DNA of 64,000 bases from Candidatus Contendibacter sp. (GTDB lineage Bacteria; Pseudomonadota; Gammaproteobacteria; Competibacterales; Competibacteraceae), in contig JARSSP010000071.1 of the NCBI GenBank assembly GCA_029624675.1, positions 173,686 through 237,685 of the forward strand, written 5' to 3'. The notes under the pieces were generated by a model. The model made no database searches and was not told where the DNA came from. It saw nothing but the letters and a program-made list of their open reading frames with translations. Below, piece after piece: positions 51,357 to 59,710 of the stretch. A program made the position numbers and the translations under genes. The number at the start of each line of letters is the position of its first letter. Within the stretch, counting starts at the first letter, position 1.

Positions 51357-51756
51357 GGCTTAATGAGTTCTGTTTTTCATGATCGCCTCTTGCGGGCGGC
51401 GCGGCCTATTATCGTTGATTTCGGCGGATTGCCAAACCGGGCGGACGCCAGGCGGCCATGAAGCCAGTTGCACTTCACCCTCGATCTTGACCGCTTCTAC
51501 CCTGGAGCATGACGGGTCCTGATATCACTTCTCGATTTGACGCAACGATGCAGCGTGCTATACCTATAAATTATCTGGATAATATGGTTTCAAACCCCCC
51601 ACTGAACAACGTGGTCAACATGGAGCGACTTCACGGTACCCGATAACTGCCCGAGAGCATGGCGACCCACCAGAATCGGCCAGAAAACCTTTACAGGTCC
51701 GGCGGGGCGGCTCGAACCAGGCTTTGCATTTCAGCTTTGATAGGGAGAACGTAAAT
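51357..51756. other. Intergenic region between cobU and the first diguanylate cyclase
   Basis: 400 bp without a convincing gene. It holds the promoter at 51537-51564 and a leader of about 190 nt for the downstream cyclase, including a small hairpin at 51696-51718 that resembles one in the leader of the second cyclase. On the cobU side no B12-box-like sequence or terminator is seen. Confidence 0.5.
51537..51564 (+). promoter_or_regulatory. Promoter of the first diguanylate cyclase
   Basis: TTGACG (51537-51542), a 16-base spacer and TATACC (51559-51564). The segment TTGACGCAACGATG is clearly related to TTGACACAACAATA in the promoter of the second copy, showing that the duplication included the promoter. 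The -10 is weaker than that of copy two. Confidence 0.5.
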
Positions 51757-52803
51757 TTGACCGAGCGAAATGAGCGAGCGGTCCCTCGCCTCGATCAAGG
51801 CATCGACCAAGAACTGGCGGCGATATTGCGAGAAGCCCACGCCGCGCTAGGGTGGGCAACGAACAAGGGAGACCTGGCCACCCACTTGTTTTCCAAGCCG
51901 GCCGACATCCTGGACCTGATCCTGGACGTCATCCCTCAGGGCATCGTGATGGTGGACGGCGTCTACCGCACCCTGGCGTTCAATCGCCCCATGTTCGACA
52001 TTTTCCACCTACCCCCCGGCACTTTTCATATCGGCATGGACTTTCGCGACGTGCTTCGCGTCTGGGCGCAACATACGGGGCAAACCGCCGCGATGCTGGA
52101 ACAGGCAATCCGCAGATTGGATCTGCGGGAGCCTTTCTCGTTCGAATTTCCCCAGGAAATTCGGGGAGAGCCGCGCTGGTGCCTGCTGACGCACACCCCG
52201 CTGCCGGGCGGCGGTTTCGTGCGCACCTTCACCGACATCACCGAGCGCAAGCGCCTGGAACAAGAGTTGGAGCGTCTGTCGCGAGTGGACTCGCTCACCG
52301 GGGCCATGGCCCGGCGGGCCTTCGACCAGCGCCTCGCCGAGGAAATCGAACGGGCGCGGCGCCTTGATCACCCCTTGACCCTGCTGATCGCCGACCTGGA
52401 TCACTTCAAGCAAGTCAACGACACCCGCGGCCATCACGCCGGGGACATGGCCCTGCGCGGCTTCGTGGCCGTGTGCCGGCAGGAGTTTCGAAAATACGAT
52501 CTGGTGGGCCGCCTCGGCGGCGAGGAGTTCGCGCTGTTGCTGCCCGACACCGGGCTTGGCGTCGCCCTGGTCGCGGCCGAGCGGCTGCGCGCGGCCGTGG
52601 CCCGCTCCCCCATCGATCCCGGCGTTCCAGGACAGATTTTTCACATCACCGCCAGCATCGGCGTCACCCAACTGCGCCCGGCGGATGACACCGCCACCTT
52701 CATCCAACGAGCCGATCAAGCCTTGTACGCGGCCAAGGCGGCTGGCCGCAACAGTGTTCGGTGCGTAGAGGCGGCCCATGAATCGCATGGTAATGCCAGC
52801 TAA
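51757..52803 (+). CDS. PAS-GGDEF diguanylate cyclase, copy 1
   Basis: A 348-residue cytosolic c-di-GMP synthase. A PAS-type domain lies at about 45-165 (IPQGIVMVDGVYRTLAFNRP; FTDITERKRLEQELERL at its end). The GGDEF domain follows (about 180-340) with the active site RLGGEEFALLLPDTG. The inhibitory I-site RKYD lies five residues before GGEEF, so product inhibition is expected. The start is TTG at 51757 with AGGGAG nine bases upstream: the codon aligned with the GTG start of copy 2 is GTA here. No membrane segment or signal peptide. Residues 86-325 are encoded by DNA identical to copy 2. Confidence 0.88.
   Translation: MTERNERAVPRLDQGIDQELAAILREAHAALGWATNKGDLATHLFSKPADILDLILDVIPQGIVMVDGVYRTLAFNRPMFDIFHLPPGTFHIGMDFRDVLRVWAQHTGQTAAMLEQAIRRLDLREPFSFEFPQEIRGEPRWCLLTHTPLPGGGFVRTFTDITERKRLEQELERLSRVDSLTGAMARRAFDQRLAEEIERARRLDHPLTLLIADLDHFKQVNDTRGHHAGDMALRGFVAVCRQEFRKYDLVGRLGGEEFALLLPDTGLGVALVAAERLRAAVARSPIDPGVPGQIFHITASIGVTQLRPADDTATFIQRADQALYAAKAAGRNSVRCVEAAHESHGNAS
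52012..52730 (+). repeat. 719-bp block identical to 53539-54257
   Basis: Line-by-line comparison shows no difference from 53539-54257 (offset 1527). The first mismatches are at 52011/53538 on the left and 52731/54258 on the right; beyond them similarity drops quickly. It covers the second half of the PAS domain and nearly all of GGDEF. Confidence 0.9.
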
Positions 52804-53068
52804 CCTCCAGCCGATTTGAGAGCTAGAAACCTCTCCTAAAACGCCAGTCTCACCAAAACCATTGACAACCATGGCGTCATGGTTAGGTTCTCCCAATCCT
52901 TACGCTTTTCGCTCAATCTGGCCATTCGGCGCGAGCACTCAGTACCTCGGCAAGCACTCAAAAGTGTCCTATTCGAACGGAATGACCATGTTCAAACCCT
53001 TGCCGCCCGCCAGTTAGGGGTAGTGCTGGTGACGGACAGGCGTTACAATCAACAATTGACTTAATAAG
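52804..53068. other. Spacer between the two cyclase genes
   Basis: No recognisable gene. A perfect hairpin AACCATG-GCGT-CATGGTT lies at 52867-52884, about 65 bases after the copy 1 stop, without a U-run. A 61-codon open frame (52879-53064) resembles no family I know. With the promoter and leader of copy 2 it makes up a 477-bp gap. Confidence 0.45.
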
Positions 53069-53096
53069 TTGACACAACAATATGATTCGCTATAAT
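53069..53096 (+). promoter_or_regulatory. Consensus sigma70 promoter of the second diguanylate cyclase
   Basis: TTGACA (53069-53074) and TATAAT (53091-53096) match the consensus at all 12 positions, with a 16-base spacer. AT-rich flanks add strength. It should be much stronger than the promoter of copy 1. Confidence 0.8.
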
Positions 53097-53280
53097 TTAG
53101 TGACAAATACAAAAAACCAATTTGAATCAAAAAGTAGCGAGTAAGCGGCTGGTTAAAAACTACCCAGGGGAATGGTGACGAACCGGAGTTTACCAGAACA
53201 TCCTTCAGGCCCGGCGGGGCGACCCGGACCCGTGTCGAAATCCGGGGTGGCCCGACAAACTCCAATCCTGGAGGGGGAGC
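53097..53280 (+). other. Long 5' leader of the second diguanylate cyclase
   Basis: About 180 nt separate the promoter from the GTG. The stretch CAGGCCCGGCGGGGCGACCC (53206-53225) has a counterpart before copy 1 at 51694-51713. In both leaders GG.. pairs with ..CC across a GGGGCG-containing loop, with changed but still pairing bases. In this copy CCCGGA (53223-53228) can also pair with TCCGGG (53241-53246). GGAGG at 53270-53274 is the ribosome-binding site. Confidence 0.4.
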
Positions 53281-54327
53281 GTGAGTCTGACCGAGCGAGA
53301 TGAACAAGCGACTCCTCGCCCCGATCAAAGCGCCGAGGGGGGGCTTTCGACGCTAATAGAAGCCTATGCCGCGTTGGGGTGGACAACACCCAAGGGTGAC
53401 CTGGCCACCCACTTGTTTTCCAAGCCGGCTGATTTTTTAGCTCTGATTCTGGATATCATCCCCCAGGGCATCGTGATGGTGGACAGCGCCTACCGCACCC
53501 TGGCGTTCAACCGTCCCATGTTCGACATTTTCCACCTGCCCCCCGGCACTTTTCATATCGGCATGGACTTTCGCGACGTGCTTCGCGTCTGGGCGCAACA
53601 TACGGGGCAAACCGCCGCGATGCTGGAACAGGCAATCCGCAGATTGGATCTGCGGGAGCCTTTCTCGTTCGAATTTCCCCAGGAAATTCGGGGAGAGCCG
53701 CGCTGGTGCCTGCTGACGCACACCCCGCTGCCGGGCGGCGGTTTCGTGCGCACCTTCACCGACATCACCGAGCGCAAGCGCCTGGAACAAGAGTTGGAGC
53801 GTCTGTCGCGAGTGGACTCGCTCACCGGGGCCATGGCCCGGCGGGCCTTCGACCAGCGCCTCGCCGAGGAAATCGAACGGGCGCGGCGCCTTGATCACCC
53901 CTTGACCCTGCTGATCGCCGACCTGGATCACTTCAAGCAAGTCAACGACACCCGCGGCCATCACGCCGGGGACATGGCCCTGCGCGGCTTCGTGGCCGTG
54001 TGCCGGCAGGAGTTTCGAAAATACGATCTGGTGGGCCGCCTCGGCGGCGAGGAGTTCGCGCTGTTGCTGCCCGACACCGGGCTTGGCGTCGCCCTGGTCG
54101 CGGCCGAGCGGCTGCGCGCGGCCGTGGCCCGCTCCCCCATCGATCCCGGCGTTCCAGGACAGATTTTTCACATCACCGCCAGCATCGGCGTCACCCAACT
54201 GCGCCCGGCGGATGACACCGCCACCTTCATCCAACGAGCCGATCAAGCCTTGTACGCAGCCAAGGCGGCCGGGCGTAACGCCGTCCGGGGCGAAGAGAGC
54301 GAGGTCAGCCCCGCAGCGCCGCGATGA
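53281..54327 (+). CDS. PAS-GGDEF diguanylate cyclase, copy 2
   Basis: A 348-residue paralogue of the gene at 51757, of the same length and domain order: PAS, then GGDEF with RKYD I-site and GGEEF active site. The GTG at 53281 has GGAGG six bases upstream. The first 80 residues are diverged from copy 1 (SLTERDEQATPRPDQSAEGG against NLTERNERAVPRLDQGIDQE), the middle is identical, and the last 20 residues differ again (AAGRNAVRGEESEVSPAAPR). Its 3' end overlaps aroE on the opposite strand by 23 bp. Confidence 0.88.
   Translation: MSLTERDEQATPRPDQSAEGGLSTLIEAYAALGWTTPKGDLATHLFSKPADFLALILDIIPQGIVMVDSAYRTLAFNRPMFDIFHLPPGTFHIGMDFRDVLRVWAQHTGQTAAMLEQAIRRLDLREPFSFEFPQEIRGEPRWCLLTHTPLPGGGFVRTFTDITERKRLEQELERLSRVDSLTGAMARRAFDQRLAEEIERARRLDHPLTLLIADLDHFKQVNDTRGHHAGDMALRGFVAVCRQEFRKYDLVGRLGGEEFALLLPDTGLGVALVAAERLRAAVARSPIDPGVPGQIFHITASIGVTQLRPADDTATFIQRADQALYAAKAAGRNAVRGEESEVSPAAPR
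53539..54257 (+). repeat. 719-bp block identical to 52012-52730
   Basis: Partner of the block in copy 1, same orientation, offset 1527 bp. Sharp boundaries on both sides inside coding sequence suggest gene conversion rather than a fresh whole-gene duplication. Confidence 0.9.
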
Positions 54328-55129
54328 CTGGCTGGGTTTCGGGCCAGACCCCACGCCATAGATGGAATGCTTCCGCCGCCTGTTCCACCAGCATCCCCAG
54401 ACCGTCCAGGGACTGGACCGCACCCCGCTCCCATCCCCAGCGCACGAAAGCGGTCGGTTCGCGACCATACATCAAGTCGTAGCACCAACCATCCGCCGTT
54501 AGCACTCCGTCCGGCAACGGCGGCACGGCGTCGCTCAAGCCGGCGGTCGTAGCGTTGACGATCAGGTCGAACGACCGCCCCGCCAGATCGGCGAAGCCGC
54601 AACCGGTCACCGGCCCGAGATCGCCGAAGCGCAGCGCCAATTCGGCCGCCCTGCTGGCGGTGCGGTTGGCGATGACCAGTTGCGCCGGTCGTTCCGCCAG
54701 CAACGGCTGCAACACCCCCCGCGCCGCGCCGCCCGCGCCCAGCAATAGAATGCGCCGGCCCGCCAGCGCGCAACCGTGGTTGATCTTCAGATCGCGCACC
54801 AGACCCGGTCCGTCGGTATTGTCGCCGCGCGCGCCGGTCGGCTCGAAACTCAACGTGTTGACCGCCCCGGCTCGCTCGGCGCGGGCGCTGAGTAAATCGG
54901 CGAACACCCATGCATCCTGCTTGAACGGGACAGTCACGTTGAACCCCTTGCCACCCGCGTCCCGAAACGCCCGCGCCGCCGCCGCGAATCCGCCTGGCTC
55001 CACCCGAATGGCGCGGTATTCAAGACGCTGGCCGGTTTGGGCCGCAAACAGAGTATGAATGCGCGGCGACTGGCTATGGGCGATGGGATTGCCCATCACG
55101 GCGTACTGGTCGGGTTGATTCGTCATCAT
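54305..55129 (-). CDS. aroE: Shikimate dehydrogenase
   Basis: A 274-residue NADP-dependent enzyme of the shikimate pathway (3-dehydroshikimate to shikimate). It shows YAVMGNPIAHSQSPRIHTLF, GGKGFNVTVPFKQDAW with the catalytic Lys, RGDNTDGPGLVRDL, ILLLGAGGAARGVLQPLL, the NADP motif NRTASRAAEL and the end LGMLVEQAAEAFHLWRG. Two adjacent ATG codons (55129 and 55126) are possible starts. It follows the unrecognised anchored-protein gene and hemB. Confidence 0.95.
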   Translation of the reverse strand: MMTNQPDQYAVMGNPIAHSQSPRIHTLFAAQTGQRLEYRAIRVEPGGFAAAARAFRDAGGKGFNVTVPFKQDAWVFADLLSARAERAGAVNTLSFEPTGARGDNTDGPGLVRDLKINHGCALAGRRILLLGAGGAARGVLQPLLAERPAQLVIANRTASRAAELALRFGDLGPVTGCGFADLAGRSFDLIVNATTAGLSDAVPPLPDGVLTADGWCYDLMYGREPTAFVRWGWERGAVQSLDGLGMLVEQAAEAFHLWRGVWPETQPVIAALRG

Positions 55130-55132
55130 TCT

Positions 55133-55813
55133 CTAATTTCCTTGGCGCGGGTTCAGCGGCGCCCGCAATCGTCGCGCGAATTCCGCCGGTGGAACGTATT
55201 GCAATAGCGCCTCGCCGTTATCGCCCAACAGCAGGTCCAGCCCCATGGCTGGATACAACCAGTGCGCGCCATCCTGGGCGGCGATGCGTTCGGCCGGCTC
55301 GCCAAAGCGCTTGCGCACCAGGTCGGCGTCGAACTTGACCACCGGCATATACGTGATCGCGGTGACGACTGCCTCCAGCCCCAGAGTCGTATCGGCTTCG
55401 GCAACCGGATAACGCCGGCCGCCGTCGGCGGTGGGTTTGCCAGCGCCGGCGCGGCCCCGCAATCCCTCCAGCATCGGCTCGGGCAAACGGGCCGCCAGCA
55501 CCAGCCGAACGTTCAGCCCGCCGACCACCGCGTCCCGGAAATACGCTTCCAGGCTCAACTCGCCGTTCTTGCCCTGGAACACGCCCAGCTCGTAGCGCCG
55601 GCCCAGTTTGTCGACCGCGTCCCGCACCGTGCTCCGGCCCAGGGTCAAACCGAACACGGTGAGGGTCGCGCCATCCGGGCTGGCGGTAACTTGCCAGGGC
55701 AAATCCTGACCAGGTGTGGAGGATTGACCACCCGGCGGGCGCATGATCGCCAGAAAAAAACCGCTCAGCGCCACGCCCAGCGCGGCCAGCAGCAGAATCT
55801 TCCCCTTTTTCAC
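55133..55813 (-). CDS. Membrane-anchored protein of unknown function between hemB and aroE
   Basis: A 226-residue protein with a basic start and one N-terminal hydrophobic helix (KKGKILLLAALGVALSGFFL), so likely anchored with a periplasmic body. The body has alternating beta-like strands (TVFGLTLGRSTVRDAVDKLG; AVVGGLNVRLVLAARLP; AVVTAITYMPVVKFDADLV) and the segment VRKRFGEPAERI. I do not recognise a named family. The GTG at 55813 overlaps the hemB stop by four bases (GTGA), and aroE follows three bases after its stop, so it is part of a hemB-x-aroE operon. No catalytic motif is evident. Confidence 0.75.
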   Translation of the reverse strand: MKKGKILLLAALGVALSGFFLAIMRPPGGQSSTPGQDLPWQVTASPDGATLTVFGLTLGRSTVRDAVDKLGRRYELGVFQGKNGELSLEAYFRDAVVGGLNVRLVLAARLPEPMLEGLRGRAGAGKPTADGGRRYPVAEADTTLGLEAVVTAITYMPVVKFDADLVRKRFGEPAERIAAQDGAHWLYPAMGLDLLLGDNGEALLQYVPPAEFARRLRAPLNPRQGN

Positions 55814-56829
55814 GACGCCCGCAGCCAACCGGCCACCTGTCCCGCGAAATAGGTCAAAACCGCGTCGGCCCCGGCTCGCTTGATGCCCAGCAGCGATTCC
55901 AGGACCACCGCTCTCTCGTCCAGCCAGCCGTTGTGGGCGGCGGCCAGCAGCATGGCGTACTCGCCGCTGACCTGATAGACGAACGTGGGCGCGGCGAACT
56001 GGTCCTTGACCCGGCGCACGATGTCCAGATAGGGCATTCCGGGCTTGATCATCACGATGTCGGCGCCCTCCTCCAGGTCCATCGCCACCTCGCGCAACGC
56101 CTCGTCGCTGTTAGCCGGGTCCATCTGATAACTGTATTTGTTGCCCTTGCCCAGCGCGCCCGCCGAACCGACCGCGTCGCGGAACGGCCCGTAGAAGCTG
56201 GAAGCGTACTTGGCGGAATAGGCCAGGATGCGGGTATGAATGAAATCGTTGGATTCGAGCGCCTCGCGGATCGCGCCAATGCGCCCGTCCATCATGTCCG
56301 AGGGCGCGACGATGTCGGCCCCCGCCTCGGCGTGCGACAGCGCCTGCCGGACCAGCACGCTCACGGTTTCGTCGTTCAGCACGTAACCGGACTCGTCCAC
56401 CAGGCCGTCCTGACCGTGGCTGGTGAAGGGATCCAACGCCACGTCGGTGATGACGCCCAGTTCCGGCAAGGCCGCCTTCAGCGCCCGCACCGCCCGCTGC
56501 GCCAGCCCGTCCAGGTTGTACGCCTCGGCGGCGTCCAGCGATTTCGCCTCTGGCGGCGTGACCGGAAACAGCGCCACCGCCGGCACGCCCAGCGTCGCCA
56601 GAGTTTCGGCCTCGCGCACTAATTGGTCGATGCTCAGCCGTTCCACCCCTGGCATCGAAGCCACCGGCTCGCGGCGCCGTTCACCCTCGATCACGAATAG
56701 CGGTTGAATCAGATCGGCGGTGGTCAGCACGGTCTCGCGCGCCAACCGGCGGGAAAAGTCGTCGCGGCGCATCCGGCGCGGGCGAGCGCCGGGAAACTGG
56801 CCGACAATGATCTGGGGCAATCGGGACAC
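55810..56829 (-). CDS. hemB: Delta-aminolevulinic acid dehydratase (porphobilinogen synthase)
   Basis: A 339-residue enzyme condensing two aminolevulinates to porphobilinogen for haem and cobalamin precursors. It shows LIQPLFVIEGE, SMPGVERLSID, ITDVALDPFTSHGQDGLVD (a metal-site variant with Asp/Thr rather than the zinc Cys triad), VAPSDMMDGRIGAIRE, the Schiff-base lysines in LAYSAKYASSFYGPFRDA and VMIKPGMPYLDI. The GTG at 56829 has GGAGG eight bases upstream. The Cys-poor site suggests an Mg-dependent type. Confidence 0.95.
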   Translation of the reverse strand: MSRLPQIIVGQFPGARPRRMRRDDFSRRLARETVLTTADLIQPLFVIEGERRREPVASMPGVERLSIDQLVREAETLATLGVPAVALFPVTPPEAKSLDAAEAYNLDGLAQRAVRALKAALPELGVITDVALDPFTSHGQDGLVDESGYVLNDETVSVLVRQALSHAEAGADIVAPSDMMDGRIGAIREALESNDFIHTRILAYSAKYASSFYGPFRDAVGSAGALGKGNKYSYQMDPANSDEALREVAMDLEEGADIVMIKPGMPYLDIVRRVKDQFAAPTFVYQVSGEYAMLLAAAHNGWLDERAVVLESLLGIKRAGADAVLTYFAGQVAGWLRAS

Positions 56830-56848
56830 GGTGATATCCTCCAGGGCG

Positions 56849-56899
56849 GACGGTCAAAGACCGTCGCGTATCCTCAATGCAAAGTGAGGCGGAATTATA
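56849..56899 (-). promoter_or_regulatory. hemB promoter -10 and leader hairpin
   Basis: TATAAT at 56899-56894 on the minus strand gives a start near 56887; no strong -35 is seen at the right spacing. In the leader, GACGGTC and GACCGTC (56849-56855 and 56859-56865) form a perfect 7-bp stem with a three-base loop just before the ribosome-binding site. Confidence 0.45.
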
Positions 56900-56960
56900 A
56901 CCCAAGCCGCAATCGCCCTGGCCTCAACCCATTCCAATCGCCCACCGGGAAGCCTCACTC

Positions 56961-57776
56961 ATGACCAACCTGCTCCACCACGAATCCGCCATCCGCCTGA
57001 GCTGTTTCCTCGCCGTGCTGGTTCTGATGATGCTGTGGGAATGGCGCCAGCCGCGCCGGTTGCCGAGTTTGCCGCGCGTTCGGCGCTGGCCGGCCAATCT
57101 CGGTATCATCGTGGTGGACAGTCTGGTGGTGCGGCTGGTGTTCCCGGTGCTGGCGGTCGGCGCGGCGGGACTGGCGGAAGCGAAGGGCTGGGGTCTGTTT
57201 CATGCGCTCGATGCGCCGTTCGGGCTGGCCCTCGTCGCTTCCCTGCTACTGCTGGACTTGACCATCTACGCCCAGCACGTCCTGTTTCACAAGCTGCCGC
57301 TGTTATGGCGGCTGCATCGGATGCACCACACCGATCTGGATTTCGACGTCACCACCGCCCTGCGCTTTCATCCGTTGGAAATCGTGCTGTCGATGCTGAT
57401 CAAGCTGGCGGCGGTCGTGGCGCTGGGCGCGTCGCCGGTGACTGTCATGCTGTTTGAAGTCATTTTAAACGCCACCGCGATGTTCAATCATGGCAACGTG
57501 CGCCTGCCGCTCAAGCGGGACCGCGCCTTGCGGTGGGTGCTGGTCACGCCCGACATGCACCGGGTTCACCATTCGATTCGGGTCGAGGAAACGGACAGCA
57601 ATTTTGGCTTTAACCTGCCGTGGTGGGATCGACTGTTCGGGACTTATCGGGATCAGCCCCGCGATGGTCACGCTGGGATGACCATCGGCCTGGAATACTT
57701 CCGCGACCAGCGGGCGACCACGCTAACGGGTTTGTTGCTGCAACCGTTTCTGAACGAACGCCGACCAGTGACCTGA
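56961..57776 (+). CDS. Sterol desaturase / fatty acid hydroxylase family membrane protein
   Basis: A 271-residue membrane di-iron oxygenase-like protein. It has four hydrophobic segments and the histidine clusters HVLFH (about 98), HRMHHTD (about 114), HPLEI, and HRVHHSIRVEETDSNFG (about 198), the spaced HxxxH / HxxHH / HxxHH set of the family. It probably hydroxylates or desaturates a lipid; the substrate is unknown. It is convergent with the ABC-F gene (12 bp gap), so it ends its own transcript. Confidence 0.87.
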   Translation: MTNLLHHESAIRLSCFLAVLVLMMLWEWRQPRRLPSLPRVRRWPANLGIIVVDSLVVRLVFPVLAVGAAGLAEAKGWGLFHALDAPFGLALVASLLLLDLTIYAQHVLFHKLPLLWRLHRMHHTDLDFDVTTALRFHPLEIVLSMLIKLAAVVALGASPVTVMLFEVILNATAMFNHGNVRLPLKRDRALRWVLVTPDMHRVHHSIRVEETDSNFGFNLPWWDRLFGTYRDQPRDGHAGMTIGLEYFRDQRATTLTGLLLQPFLNERRPVT

Positions 57777-57788
57777 AATGCGTCAAGT

Positions 57789-59684
57789 TCACCGTTCCCG
57801 CCCTTCCAACTCTTCCCAGCGCCCGTAGGCCGTTTCCAGTTCTGATTCCAGCGTCCGCAACTCCTCCAGCCGCCGGGCGACGACCGCCGCTTCCTGCTTG
57901 TAAAAGGCGGGGTCGGCGGTCAGCGCGTGCAAATCCCGCTGGCGTTGCTCCAATTCCTCGATGCGCCCCGGCAACCGCTCTAGTTCCCGCCGCTCGTTGT
58001 AGCTCAGCTTGCCCGGCGTGGCGGGTTTCGCCGGTTTCGGCGCGGGTGTTGGCGCGGGCTTGGACTTGACGGCGGGAACCGATTCCGGCGCGGGTCGTTG
58101 CCGCAACCAATCGGTGTAACCGCCGACGTATTCCTGAATCCGCCCGTCGCTCTCGAACACCAGGCAACTGGTCGCCACATTGTCCAGAAACGCCCGGTCG
58201 TGGCTGACCAGCAGCAGGGTGCCGGTGTAATCCAGCAACAGTTCTTCCAGCAGTTCCAGCGTTTCCAGGTCGAGATCGTTGGTCGGTTCGTCCATGACCA
58301 GCAGGTTGGCCGGCCGGGTGAACAGTCGCGCCAGCAACAACCGGTTACGTTCGCCGCCGGACAGGGATTTGACCGGGGAACGCGCTCGCTGGGCGGTGAA
58401 CAGGAAATCGCCCAGATAGCCGATGACGTGGCGGCGCTGGCCGTTGATTTCGATGGTTTCCCGCCCGCCCGCGACGCTGTCCAACACGGTTTGTTCGGGG
58501 TCCAGTTGCTCGCGCAGTTGATCGAAATAGGCGATTTCCAGCTTGGTCCCGTGCCGCACTTGGCCGACGTCCGGTGGTAAACGTCCGAGCAGGAGGTTCA
58601 GCAGCGTGGTTTTACCGGAGCCGTTGGGACCGATCAAGCCGATGCGGTCGCCGCGCAGGATGCGGGTCGAGAAATCGCGGATCAGCGGTTCGCCCTGCCA
58701 GGCGTAGCGGACGTTTTGCGCTTCGATGACCAGTTTGCCGGACAATTCCGCCTGTTCCAGCGCGAAGCTGGCCTTGCCGAGTTGCTCGCGGCGCTGACGA
58801 CGTTCCTCGCGCAGCGCCAGCAACGCCAACACCCGGCCCTCGTTGCGGGTACGGCGGGCCTTGATCCCTTGCCGAATCCAGACTTCTTCTTGCGCTAGCT
58901 TTTTATCGAACTTGGCGTTGTGGCGGGCTTCGACTTCTAGCAACGCCGCTTTCTTTTCCAGGAACGCGGCGTAGTCGCCCGGCCACGAAGTCAGCGCGCC
59001 GCGATCCAGTTCCAGCAAGCGGGTCGCCAGCCGTTGCAGCAGGGCGCGGTCGTGGGTGACGAACAGCAAGCCGCCGCGAAATTCCAGCAGTTCATCTTCC
59101 AACCACTGGATGGTTTCCAGGTCGAGATGGTTGGTCGGCTCGTCCAGCAGCAGCACGTCGGGGTCGCGCACCAGCGCCCGGCCCAGCAACACCCGTCGCC
59201 GCCAACCGCCCGACAGTTCCGCCAGTGACGTGTCGGCGGGCAGTTGCAAACGGCTGATGACGGTTTCGACCCGCTGTTGCCAGCGCCAGCCATCGCGGGC
59301 TTCCAGTTCGTGTTGCAACTGTTCCATCCGTCGCATCTGTCCCGGCGTGTGATCGTGGGCCAGGCGCAGCGCGGCGTCGTGGTAGTCGGCCAGCAACGTC
59401 CCCAGCCCTTCCAGCCCGCCAGCAACAATTTCGAACACGGTGGCCGTGGTGTCGGCGGGCAACTCCTGCGCCAGCGTGGCGACGCGCAAACCGGGTTGCC
59501 GCCAGATGTCGCCGCCGTCGGGCTGAATTTCGCCGGCCAGCAGGCGCAGCAGCGTGGTTTTGCCCGCGCCGTTGCGGCCAATCAGGCAGACCCGTTCGCC
59601 GGCATCGAGTTGAAAGCTGGTGTCGTCCAGCAACTTTTCGGCGCCGAAGGCGATGGAGAGGTGGTCGATGCTGAGTAAGGGCAT
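57789..59684 (-). CDS. uup: ABC-F family ATPase, Uup type
   Basis: A 631-residue soluble tandem ATPase without membrane segments. The first ABC has GRNGAGKTTLLRLLAG, LAELSGGWRRRVLLGRAL and LLLDEPTNHLDLETIQWLE. The second has GPNGSGKTTLLNLLLG, KSLSGGERNRLLLARL and LVMDEPTNDLDLETLELLE. A charged C-terminal coiled coil (about 555-631) fits Uup, which acts at ribosomes or branched DNA and reduces transposon excision. The ATG at 59684 starts MPLLSIDHLSIAFG; the longer frame is rejected. Confidence 0.9.
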   Translation of the reverse strand: MPLLSIDHLSIAFGAEKLLDDTSFQLDAGERVCLIGRNGAGKTTLLRLLAGEIQPDGGDIWRQPGLRVATLAQELPADTTATVFEIVAGGLEGLGTLLADYHDAALRLAHDHTPGQMRRMEQLQHELEARDGWRWQQRVETVISRLQLPADTSLAELSGGWRRRVLLGRALVRDPDVLLLDEPTNHLDLETIQWLEDELLEFRGGLLFVTHDRALLQRLATRLLELDRGALTSWPGDYAAFLEKKAALLEVEARHNAKFDKKLAQEEVWIRQGIKARRTRNEGRVLALLALREERRQRREQLGKASFALEQAELSGKLVIEAQNVRYAWQGEPLIRDFSTRILRGDRIGLIGPNGSGKTTLLNLLLGRLPPDVGQVRHGTKLEIAYFDQLREQLDPEQTVLDSVAGGRETIEINGQRRHVIGYLGDFLFTAQRARSPVKSLSGGERNRLLLARLFTRPANLLVMDEPTNDLDLETLELLEELLLDYTGTLLLVSHDRAFLDNVATSCLVFESDGRIQEYVGGYTDWLRQRPAPESVPAVKSKPAPTPAPKPAKPATPGKLSYNERRELERLPGRIEELEQRQRDLHALTADPAFYKQEAAVVARRLEELRTLESELETAYGRWEELEGRER

Positions 59685-59710
59685 TACGGGGATTTCCGTT
59701 CGTGGCAAAT

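Noticed and set aside
51357..51536. Possible cobalamin riboswitch upstream of cobU
   Set aside because: No B12-box-like core or surrounding stems could be found on the minus strand by eye.
51694..51718. T-arm-like sequence (GGTTCGAGCC on the minus strand) suggesting a tRNA end
   Set aside because: No acceptor stem, anticodon arm or D arm can be drawn around it; the same region is better explained as the shared leader element of the two cyclases.
52879..53064. 61-codon open frame between the two cyclases
   Set aside because: No recognisable family, no clear ribosome-binding site, and it starts inside a palindrome; kept only as part of the spacer description.
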